Source: Lentisphaerota bacterium (GTDB lineage Bacteria; Verrucomicrobiota; Kiritimatiellia; UBA8416; JAFGIZ01). From it: a stretch of DNA of 40,662 nucleotides. Under the pieces are notes generated by a model. It searched no databases and was not told the origin of the DNA. It saw only the letters and a list, made by a program, of their open reading frames with translations. The translations under genes and the position numbers were made by a program. Of the stretch, positions 1-7,186 are shown piece by piece (position 1 is the first letter of the stretch; every line of letters starts with the position of its first letter). The stretch is taken from positions 1 to 40,662 of the forward strand of contig JAFGIZ010000160.1 of assembly GCA_016929365.1 (NCBI GenBank), written 5' to 3'.

Positions 1-420
1 GCAGAATGGCGCACCGGCCGCACCGCGCCCTGCCTGAGCGTCCTCTGCCTCTGGAACACCCGCTCCCTGCCCGCCTCGCTCCTGCGGCAGAGCTGGACGG
101 CCGGGCGCTTAACCCCCGCGGAACAGCGCGCGGCGCGGGCCGTGCTCGCCGGCGGCCCCCTGCCCCGCGCCCTCGCCGCGCGCACCGGCCCGCCCCTGGT
201 CCATCCGCTCGACCCGCGTCACGAATACCGCGAATCGGAACACCGCATCATGCAGGACCTGCGCGGCCTGCCTGCCGCAGGCCCACCACAAACCGGAGAA
301 GACCTCTATGTCCGCAGCGACCCGCCCGCCCTGCTGCGGGCGGCCGAAACGCACGCCCGCTACGCCGTCAGGCGCACGCATCGTAAATCTCGCGGAGAAT
401 CATCGGAACATCGTACGTAG
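1..420 (+). CDS. C-terminal part of an unrecognised protein (5' end outside window)
   Basis: Frame 1 is open from the first base to a TAG at 418-420 and gives 139 residues with no start inside. The sequence is rich in Leu, Ala, Arg and Pro and has a moderately conserved look (residues such as HEYRESEHRIMQDL and EDLYVRSDPPALLRAAE, then a basic tail). It shows no membrane segment and no motif I can assign. The gene is convergent with the epimerase on the other strand and its last 53 bases overlap that gene's 3' end. This makes the tail after about residue 122 suspect: the last 17 residues may be a read-through extension. Codon use, with G or C in third positions, fits a real gene better than the competing frames. 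Function is unknown. Confidence 0.55.
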   Translation, partial: AEWRTGRTAPCLSVLCLWNTRSLPASLLRQSWTAGRLTPAEQRAARAVLAGGPLPRALAARTGPPLVHPLDPRHEYRESEHRIMQDLRGLPAAGPPQTGEDLYVRSDPPALLRAAETHARYAVRRTHRKSRGESSEHRT

Positions 421-1423
421 GCCGCCAGTCCGGGTAATGCGCCCGGAACTTCCGGACACTGCTGACCCACCAGATGTGATCCCCGATCCGGGGCTCGTCC
501 CTGTAACACGTCTTCATGGCGCGTCCGGTGATCTCCTCGCACAAGGCTATGGCTTCCTGCATGGAGCAGTGGCTGAACCGGCTGCCGCCGATATTGTACA
601 CCTCACCCGGGCGCGGCCGGCGGTAGAAGGCGTCGAACGCGGCAATCAGGTCCGCACTGTGAATGTTGTCCCGCACCTGTTTGCCCTTGTAACCGTAAAT
701 CGTATACTCCCGCCCGCTGACCGCGCATTTCATAAGGTACGACAGGAACCCGTGCAGCCGCGTCCCGGAATGCCCGGGCCCCGTCAGGCAGCCGCCGCGG
801 AAAATGCCCGTCTTGATCCCGAAATAGCGGCCGTACTCCTGGGCCAGCAGATCGCCCGCCGCCTTCGACGCGCCAAAAAGGCTGTGCGTGGTCTGGTCGA
901 TGGACATGCTTTCGTCAATCCCGTGCGCGGCATAGGGGTGCGCACGGTCCAGCTCCCAGCGCGTCTCCTGCTCGATCAACGGCAGCCGGTTAGGCGTGTC
1001 TCCGTACACCTTGTTCGTCGAAACGTGAATAAAAACCGCCCCGGGACAATACCGCCGGACAGAATCGAGTAGAACCAGGGTTCCGTTGGCGTTTACGGTA
1101 AAATCCGTTTCCGGATCCGACGCCGCCCAGTCATGCGACGGCTGTGCTGCCGCATGAATCACCAGATCGATATCCGCCCCGTAACGGGCAAAAAGCCGGT
1201 TCATCGCTTCCCGGTCGCGGATATCCGCGTCTGCGTGCTCGTACTCCTCGAAGTCCGCTTCCAGGCGTCTGCGCTGCCACGCCGTCGAGGCCTCTGCGCC
1301 GAAGAACGCCGCCCGCATGTCGTTGTCAATACCCGCGACATGCCGCCCCCGGCCGAGATAGAACCGCGCGGCCTCCGCGCCGACCAGCCCCGCCGATCCC
1401 GTTACGATCACCACCTGCGCCAT
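368..1423 (-). CDS. NAD-dependent epimerase/dehydratase, CDP-paratose (tyvelose) 2-epimerase-like
   Basis: A 351-residue extended short-chain dehydrogenase/reductase. The nucleotide-binding loop GSAGLVG is at residues 9-15, an acidic residue follows strand 2 (GIDNDMR), and STNKVYGD is at 135-142, giving the active-site Ser135. The family Tyr-x3-Lys appears as FGASK (183-187), so Phe replaces the usual tyrosine. The later GGCLTGP and QVRDNIHSADL stretches are typical of CDP-paratose 2-epimerase-like proteins. It probably modifies a nucleotide sugar for a surface polysaccharide, in the cytoplasm. The start at 1423 is chosen because GGGAG lies six bases upstream; an in-frame start ten codons earlier lacks such a site. 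It diverges from a family-2 glycosyltransferase, which fits a glycan role. The exact substrate is uncertain. Confidence 0.8.
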   Translation of the reverse strand: MAQVVIVTGSAGLVGAEAARFYLGRGRHVAGIDNDMRAAFFGAEASTAWQRRRLEADFEEYEHADADIRDREAMNRLFARYGADIDLVIHAAAQPSHDWAASDPETDFTVNANGTLVLLDSVRRYCPGAVFIHVSTNKVYGDTPNRLPLIEQETRWELDRAHPYAAHGIDESMSIDQTTHSLFGASKAAGDLLAQEYGRYFGIKTGIFRGGCLTGPGHSGTRLHGFLSYLMKCAVSGREYTIYGYKGKQVRDNIHSADLIAAFDAFYRRPRPGEVYNIGGSRFSHCSMQEAIALCEEITGRAMKTCYRDEPRIGDHIWWVSSVRKFRAHYPDWRPTYDVPMILREIYDACA

Positions 1424-1493
1424 CTTGAACTCCCGCGCTGCGTATAGTCCCACGCGCCGCGCCCTTCGGCAAGCTTCAACCCCGCCTTCCGGC

Positions 1494-1522
1494 TTGCCTC
1501 TCCGGGGCGGAGGGTCTACACT
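1494..1522 (+). promoter_or_regulatory. Candidate sigma-70-type promoter of the glycosyltransferase gene
   Basis: TTGCCT (1494-1499), a 17-base spacer and TACACT (1517-1522). The expected transcription start is within about two bases of the ATG at 1531, so the message would be leaderless or nearly so. No Shine-Dalgarno sequence sits at the right distance before that ATG. Confidence 0.45.
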
Positions 1523-1530
1523 GCGGCGCC

Positions 1531-2226
1531 ATGCAGAAACTGTCGATTGTCATACCCGTTTACAACGAGGCCGACACACTCGAAACCATCGTCCGCCGCG
1601 TCCAGGATGTCGATGTCGGCCTGGACAAGGAACTCGTCCTGGTCGACGACGCATCCTCCGACGGCAGTGCCGGCGTTATGCGGAACCTGGAAGAGCGCCA
1701 CCCGGACTGGCGTTTCGTCTACCATCCCGCGAACCGCGGCAAGGGCGCCGCCCTGCGCAGCGGCTTTGCCGTCGCCACCGGCGACATCGTCCTGATCCAG
1801 GACGCCGACCTCGAATACGATCCGGCCGAGTACCCCCGGCTCCTCCGCCCCATTCTGGACGGGCATGCCGACGTCGTGTACGGCTCGCGTTTTCTCGGCG
1901 GCGGCGCGCACCGCGTGGTCTTCTTCTGGCACTACGTGGGCAACCGCTTCCTGACCACGCTCTCCAACATGATGACCGACCTCAACCTCACCGACATGGA
2001 AGTCTGCTACAAGGCCTTCCGGCACGAGGTGCTCGAGACCCTCTCGCTCCACGAAGACCGCTTCGGGTTCGAGGTCGAAGTGACCGCCAAGATCGCACGC
2101 GGCAACTGGCGCGTCTACGAGGTGCCCATCTCGTATTACGGCCGGAGCTACGCCGAAGGCAAAAAGATCACCTGGCGCGACGGCATACGGGCCGTCTGGT
2201 GCGTCTTCAAGTACCGCTTTGTCTGA
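1531..2226 (+). CDS. Family 2 glycosyltransferase, dolichol-phosphate-mannose-synthase-like
   Basis: A 231-residue GT-A fold enzyme that would transfer a sugar from a nucleotide donor, probably to a polyprenyl phosphate at the inner face of the membrane. Visible hallmarks are the N-terminal SIVIPVYNE, the DDASSDGS donor-binding segment (39-46), the NRGKGAALRSGF loop (68-79) and the metal-binding DADLEYDP (91-98). Length matches soluble DPM1-type enzymes, with no C-terminal membrane segments. It diverges from the epimerase across 107 bases and is followed after 133 bases by smc, which appears to have its own promoter. Acceptor and donor cannot be read from sequence. The ATG at 1531 begins directly at the conserved core, so the start is firm although no ribosome-binding site is seen. 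Confidence 0.88.
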   Translation: MQKLSIVIPVYNEADTLETIVRRVQDVDVGLDKELVLVDDASSDGSAGVMRNLEERHPDWRFVYHPANRGKGAALRSGFAVATGDIVLIQDADLEYDPAEYPRLLRPILDGHADVVYGSRFLGGGAHRVVFFWHYVGNRFLTTLSNMMTDLNLTDMEVCYKAFRHEVLETLSLHEDRFGFEVEVTAKIARGNWRVYEVPISYYGRSYAEGKKITWRDGIRAVWCVFKYRFV

Positions 2227-2290
2227 AATCACCGGCCGCCGCCCCCCCGAACAGGACCGGCTCGCAGACAGTCCCGCACAAAACCGGAAA

Positions 2291-2309
2291 AACCCTATAT
2301 ATTGGGGTT
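2291..2309. repeat. Short inverted repeat overlapping the smc promoter
   Basis: AACCC (2291-2295) and GGGTT (2305-2309) flank the AT-rich TATATATTG. The right arm runs into the -35 element of the smc promoter, so it could be a repressor site. It has no T-tract and is not a convincing terminator. Confidence 0.3.
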
Positions 2310-2336
2310 GCACGTGGCAGGGCTACATGATATAGA
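2308..2336 (+). promoter_or_regulatory. Promoter of smc
   Basis: TTGCAC (2308-2313), a spacer of exactly 17 bases and TATAGA (2331-2336) upstream of the GTG at 2360. AGGAG lies five bases before that GTG. This is one of the best-matching sigma-70-type promoters in the window. Confidence 0.6.
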
Positions 2337-2359
2337 CACAATGCAGGTGGAGGAGCGTC

Positions 2360-5300
2360 GTGTATCTTAAATCTCTGCAGATGACCGGCTTCAAGAGTTT
2401 CGCCGACAAGACACGGCTGGACTTCGAACCCGGCATGACTGCGATTGTCGGGCCGAACGGCTGCGGCAAAAGCAACATCTCTGATGCAATCCGCTGGGTG
2501 CTGGGCGAAACGAGCGCCAAGGCGCTGCGGGGTTCCAAGATGGAGGACTGTATCTTCGGGGGCACCGACGACCGCAAGCCGCTCGGGATGGCCCAGGTCG
2601 ATATCACGTTCACCGATTGCGAAGACGTTCTCAACACGGATTACCACGAGGTCACCGTGTCCCGGCGCGTCTTCCGTTCCGGCGAAGGCGCCTACTTTCT
2701 GAACAAGACACCCTGCCGTCTCAAGGACATTCAACGCCTCTTCATGGACACCGGCATCGGCACGTCCTCCTACTCCCTCATGGAGCAGGGCCGTATCGAC
2801 CAGATCCTCAGCTCCCGGCCCGAAGACCGCCGCCAGATTTTCGAAGAGGCCAGCGGCATCACAAAGTTTAAGGCCGACAAAAAAGAGGCCATCCGCAAGC
2901 TCGAGCACACGGAGGCCAACCTGCTCCGCCTCGCGGATGTAATCCGGGAAGTCAAACGCCAGATCGGCTCCCTGCAGCGCCAGGCGGGCAAGGCCCGGCG
3001 CTACCAGAGCATCAAGCAGAGCCTGCGCACCCTCGACCTGTTCCTGGCGCGCCGCACGCTGGCCGCCGCGGACGCGGAGCTGCAGGCCATTGAATCCGAA
3101 CTGGCGGAACTCAACACGCAGACCGGCCGGACGCGCCAGGAAGTCGACGAGATTGAAAAGGCCAGCGCCGCCCTCCGCACCGCCATGATGGAGACCGAAC
3201 GTGAAATTGCCTCCGTCCTGGAAGCCGGCGTTCAGGCCCAGAGCACCCTGGACCATACCCGCGAGCTGATCGGCCTGAACCGGCAGCGTATCGAGGAATA
3301 TGAAGTGTTGTCGCAGCGCGACTCCCGGGAAATCACCGATACACACCGCCAGATGGAGACCCAGCGCCGGCAGCAGGCCGAACTGGAACAGCGCCTCGCC
3401 GACGCCCGGCAAACCCGCGCCGGCGCCGAAACCGAGATGCGTACGGCCTCCGAAGCGCTGGAAACCCATCAGTCCGAGGTGAACACGGTCCGCGACCGGA
3501 TTCGCACCCTGCGCGAAGAATCCGTCGAAATGGAAAGCCTGGCGTCCCGCCTGCAGAACGAGATGATCGAGCTGGAATCCCGCGAACGTTCGACCGTGAT
3601 CCGGCGTGAACGGCTGGCGGCCGAAAAATCCCAGCTCGCACGCGTTCTCGAAGCCCGCGAAACGCGCCTGGCCGACGTGCAGCAGGCACTCGAGCGCCGC
3701 CGCGCGGAGGCCGCCGCCCGCGCCGAGGCCCTCCCCCCCTTGCGCCGGCATCTCGAGGAACGCCGCGCCGCCCTCGCCGAAACCCGTGCACGCGCGGGCG
3801 ACCTCCAGGCACGCTCCGCCGCCCTCGAGGCGCGCCTCCAGGTCCTGGAGGAAAAGGCTGAGGCCGGGGCCGGCATCCCGGCCGGCACACGGCTCCTGCT
3901 CGACCCCGGCAACCCCCTCGGGATCGAGACCGGATCCCTGCTCGGCCCCCTGGCCTCGCATATCGAAACCGATGCCGCACTGCGGACCGCCCTCGAAACG
4001 GTCCTGCGCGCCTGGCTTGACGGCGTGCTCGTTGCCGACGGCGCCACGGCCCGCCGCATCCTGTCCCTCTGGCGCAGCCGCGAGGAGGGACCCGGACGAC
4101 TCCTCAATGCCGCCGTCCCCCCCGAAGCCCCGCCTGAACCGCCCGCACCCGGCTGTCGTCCCTTCCTGGACGGCGTGCGCTGTTCCGATGTCGCGGCGCC
4201 GGTCGTACGCCGGCTCCTGGCCCATGTCTGGCTCGTCGACAGCCTGGAGTCCATTCCCGACACGCTCCCGGCCCACGTGTGCTGCGTAACGCCCGACGGC
4301 TGCCTGGTGCACGGCGCCCACGGGTTTGAATACGGGACGCGCGATACGGGCGGCGAAACGCCCCTCGCCCGAAAACATCTGCGCACCGACGCCGAAGACG
4401 CACTGGCCGCGGTCCGGACGGAACTCGAGAGCGCCTCCCGGCGCGCCGGCGCCCTCTCTGCGGAAATCGACACGCTCGAAGCCGGCCTCGAAACCGCGCG
4501 CGTGGAACTGGAAGCACACACGCGCAAGGCGGCCCAGACGGAGGGGGAACACGAGGTCGTCTCGCGCGAAACGGAGGAGGCGCGCCGGCGTCTCGAAACG
4601 GTGGCCTGGGAGTGCGACAATCTCGGCAACCAGGATGAGGCCGACGGCGAAACGCGGGAGACGATCGTCCAGCGGTCCGAAGCCCTGCGCGCCCGGCGCG
4701 AGCAGGCGGCCCGCGATATCAGCGAACGGACCCGGACACTGCACGACCTGGAAAACAGGCAGACCGCCCTGCAGTCCGCCGCCACGGAAGCCCGTATCCG
4801 CCTGGCCCAGGAAGACCAGACCCTCGAACACCTCGAAACACAACGTAACGCCGCCGCCACACGCCTCGCGGAACTGCAGAGCGCCGTAGACGGACGCACG
4901 GCCGGCATCCAATCCTATGAAGCGCGTATTGCCGGACTCCGCAAGGAAATAGAACAGGCCGAAGCCGGCCTCGCATCCCTCGAAACGGCCGTCGGCCGGC
5001 ATAAGGCCCGTTCGGAAAGCCTTCGCCGCAACCGGGAAAAACAGGCTTCCGAACTATCGGCTTTCGAAGCCCAGCTCGCGGACACACGCAACCGGCTGGA
5101 GACCGTGCACAACCGTAAATCCGAAACGGAAGTCCATTACATGGAATGCCGCATGCGCCGGCAGAACCTCCTGGACCGCGCCGCGTCCGAATACCAGGCG
5201 GCGCCCGAGGACATCATGGCCGCTCCCGAACCCGAATGGGAGAACGACGAGGCCCCGTCCGCGGAAGCGCTGGAAACCCAGATTGCCGAGCTGCGCACGC

Positions 5301-5932
5301 GCCTCGAGGCCATGGGGCCGGTCAACCTCGTCGCCATCGAGGAACACCGCGAACTCGAGGAACGCTACCGCTTCCTGACGGGACAGGAAGAGGATCTCGC
5401 CAGGGCCAAGCAACAACTCATGGACATGATCCGGAAGATCAACCGGACCACGTCCGACATGTTTCGCAACGCGTTCCAGGCCGTGAACGACAATTTCCAG
5501 TCCATGTTTAAACAGCTTTTCAACGGCGGATCGGCCAAGTTGGTGCTCGTGGACGAGGAGGACGTCCTGGAATGCGGGATCGAAATCATCGCGCGCCCTC
5601 CCGGCAAGCGGCTACAGAACATCTCCCTGCTCTCCGGCGGCGAGCGCACCCTTACCGCCGTCTCGCTGCTGTTTGCCATCTACATGCTCAAGCCGAGCCC
5701 TTTCTGCCTGCTCGACGAGCTGGACGCGGCGCTGGACGAGTCGAATATCGGGCGCTTTGTCAACGTCCTCAAGGCGTTCCTGCGCCAATCCCAGTTCGTG
5801 GTCATTACCCATAACCGCCAGACCATTGCCGCCGCCGAAACCCTCTACGGCGTCACGATGCCCGGGAAAGGCATTTCCCGCATCATCTCCATGCGCTTCA
5901 ATCCTCAGAGCCGGGAAGCCGTCGCCTCGTGA
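2360..5932 (+). CDS. smc: Chromosome segregation protein SMC
   Basis: A 1190-residue structural-maintenance-of-chromosomes ATPase that forms the dimeric ring of bacterial condensin with ScpA and ScpB (not in this window). The N-terminal head has Walker A GPNGCGKS (31-38) and the DTGIGTSSYSLMEQGRID stretch. Long coiled coils run from about 170 to 500 and 670 to 1000, separated by a globular hinge at about 505-665. The C-terminal head carries the signature LLSGGERTLTA (about 1089) and Walker B CLLDELDAALDE (about 1113). Full family length, no interruption. The start is GTG at 2360 with AGGAG just upstream. The next gene overlaps the stop by four bases, implying translational coupling. Confidence 0.97.
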   Translation: MYLKSLQMTGFKSFADKTRLDFEPGMTAIVGPNGCGKSNISDAIRWVLGETSAKALRGSKMEDCIFGGTDDRKPLGMAQVDITFTDCEDVLNTDYHEVTVSRRVFRSGEGAYFLNKTPCRLKDIQRLFMDTGIGTSSYSLMEQGRIDQILSSRPEDRRQIFEEASGITKFKADKKEAIRKLEHTEANLLRLADVIREVKRQIGSLQRQAGKARRYQSIKQSLRTLDLFLARRTLAAADAELQAIESELAELNTQTGRTRQEVDEIEKASAALRTAMMETEREIASVLEAGVQAQSTLDHTRELIGLNRQRIEEYEVLSQRDSREITDTHRQMETQRRQQAELEQRLADARQTRAGAETEMRTASEALETHQSEVNTVRDRIRTLREESVEMESLASRLQNEMIELESRERSTVIRRERLAAEKSQLARVLEARETRLADVQQALERRRAEAAARAEALPPLRRHLEERRAALAETRARAGDLQARSAALEARLQVLEEKAEAGAGIPAGTRLLLDPGNPLGIETGSLLGPLASHIETDAALRTALETVLRAWLDGVLVADGATARRILSLWRSREEGPGRLLNAAVPPEAPPEPPAPGCRPFLDGVRCSDVAAPVVRRLLAHVWLVDSLESIPDTLPAHVCCVTPDGCLVHGAHGFEYGTRDTGGETPLARKHLRTDAEDALAAVRTELESASRRAGALSAEIDTLEAGLETARVELEAHTRKAAQTEGEHEVVSRETEEARRRLETVAWECDNLGNQDEADGETRETIVQRSEALRARREQAARDISERTRTLHDLENRQTALQSAATEARIRLAQEDQTLEHLETQRNAAATRLAELQSAVDGRTAGIQSYEARIAGLRKEIEQAEAGLASLETAVGRHKARSESLRRNREKQASELSAFEAQLADTRNRLETVHNRKSETEVHYMECRMRRQNLLDRAASEYQAAPEDIMAAPEPEWENDEAPSAEALETQIAELRTRLEAMGPVNLVAIEEHRELEERYRFLTGQEEDLARAKQQLMDMIRKINRTTSDMFRNAFQAVNDNFQSMFKQLFNGGSAKLVLVDEEDVLECGIEIIARPPGKRLQNISLLSGGERTLTAVSLLFAIYMLKPSPFCLLDELDAALDESNIGRFVNVLKAFLRQSQFVVITHNRQTIAAAETLYGVTMPGKGISRIISMRFNPQSREAVAS

Positions 5933-6741
5933 ACCCGGCACCCGACCCCGCGCCGGAGGCACTGCTCGCCTGCGCTGTGGAAGCGGCCCGCGCCGGAGGC
6001 ATGCACGCCCTGCAAAACCGGGCACGGCGCACCGAGTACATCTCCGTTTCCCGCCACGATATCAAGCTCCGGCTCGACGTCGAAAGCCAGGCCGCGGTCG
6101 AGGCGGTCATCCGGTCACGCTTCCCGTCTCACGCCGTGCTCGGCGAGGAGGACGCCGCGCCGGCGCCCGCCCCGACCGGCCCCGGCCCCGCCGGCTTCGA
6201 ATGGGTCGTGGACCCCATCGACGGAACCATTAACTTCTCTCACGGTCTCCCTCTCTGGAACACATCGGTGGCGGTGCGGCGCGGCGGCGCCGTCCTCGCC
6301 GGCGCCGTCTTTGTTCCCGCCTTCGACCACCTCTATACGGCAACCGCCGGCGGTCCCGCCGAACTCAACGGATCCTCGATCCGGGTCTCCGCCACCGACG
6401 CGCTGGAGCGGGCGGTCGTCTGTACGGGACTGGACAAGAACACGGAACCGGCCGGCCGCTCCTACCGCTACCTCGAGGCCATTGCGTCGGCCGCACAGCG
6501 CCCGCGCGTGACCGGTTCGGCCGCTCTCGACCTCTGTTTTGTCGCCTCGGGTTGCGCCGACGGCTATTTCGAGTCCGGCATCTACACCTGGGACATCGCG
6601 GCCGCCGGGCTCATCGTTTCGCGCGCCGGCGGGCGGACCGAAGTGCTCGCCCGGCTCGGCGGCGAACGCCTCAGCTTCCTGGCGACTAACGGGCGCATCC
6701 ACGGCGCCCTCAAGACCTTGCTTACAGGTCCGAACTGCTGA
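5929..6741 (+). CDS. Inositol monophosphatase family protein
   Basis: A 270-residue Mg-dependent phosphatase of the IMPase/FIG superfamily. The metal-binding motifs are all present: GEED (72-75), DPIDGT (95-100) followed by INF, and WD at 221-222 in the WDIAAAGLIVSRAGG segment. The likely substrate is a sugar or inositol phosphate, or 3'-phosphoadenosine 5'-phosphate in the CysQ branch; sequence alone does not decide. The GTG start overlaps the smc stop as GTGA, so it is probably translated by coupling with smc. Its 3' end overlaps the convergent pseudopilin gene by 20 bases. The N-terminal 15 residues are Pro/Ala-rich and not conserved-looking. Confidence 0.9.
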   Translation: MNPAPDPAPEALLACAVEAARAGGMHALQNRARRTEYISVSRHDIKLRLDVESQAAVEAVIRSRFPSHAVLGEEDAAPAPAPTGPGPAGFEWVVDPIDGTINFSHGLPLWNTSVAVRRGGAVLAGAVFVPAFDHLYTATAGGPAELNGSSIRVSATDALERAVVCTGLDKNTEPAGRSYRYLEAIASAAQRPRVTGSAALDLCFVASGCADGYFESGIYTWDIAAAGLIVSRAGGRTEVLARLGGERLSFLATNGRIHGALKTLLTGPNC

Positions 6742-7186
6742 TATCCCGCGCCGCCCCCTCGCCTCCGGGCTCTCCGTCCGACCCGTAGGATATGATTTCG
6801 AAAGGTTCGCCCTCACGGCCGGGGACCAGGTAACTGTAGGGACGGCCCCACGGGTCGTCCGGCACACGCCGGCTGTCCAGGTACCCGCCCTCGCGATAGG
6901 CACGCGGGCGCGGCTCGCTTTCGGGCGGCGTGCACAAGGCGTCCAGCCCCTGGCGCGGCGCCGGCAACATGCCGTTGTCCATGTGATAGAGGCGCAAGGC
7001 CGTCTTCAGCGAGGCGATCTGCGCCCGGGCCGCCGCAATCCGTGCCTCCTCCGGACGGTTCGCCACGTTGACGCCCACGATCGTCGCCAGGATCGTGATA
7101 ATCAGAACCACGACCAGGATCTCCAGCAGAGTGAATCCGTCGGCTCCCGCCCGCTTCACGGGACAGACCGTCAGGTCTTTTTTCAT
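6722..7186 (-). CDS. Type II secretion-like major pseudopilin (GspG family)
   Basis: A 154-residue prepilin. A short basic leader ends at Gly17, then the mature N-terminus FTLLEILVVVLIITILATI has Glu at +5 and a hydrophobic helix, the standard signal for a type IV prepilin peptidase. The C-terminal part has the GspG pattern: DNGMLPAPRQGLDAL, then DPWGRPYSYLVPG and the acidic YGSDGEPGGEG, which is the calcium-binding loop region in known GspG proteins. The ATG overlaps the upstream DNA polymerase stop as ATGA. No other secretion genes are in the window, so it may work with a distant assembly or be one of the many orphan pseudopilins known in PVC bacteria. Confidence 0.88.
   Translation of the reverse strand: MKKDLTVCPVKRAGADGFTLLEILVVVLIITILATIVGVNVANRPEEARIAAARAQIASLKTALRLYHMDNGMLPAPRQGLDALCTPPESEPRPRAYREGGYLDSRRVPDDPWGRPYSYLVPGREGEPFEIISYGSDGEPGGEGAARDISSSDL

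Noticed and set aside
2207..5002. A 931-codon leftward open frame opposite smc
   Set aside because: It mirrors the third-codon-position pattern of smc, lacks a ribosome-binding site and a conserved domain, and smc has full motif support.
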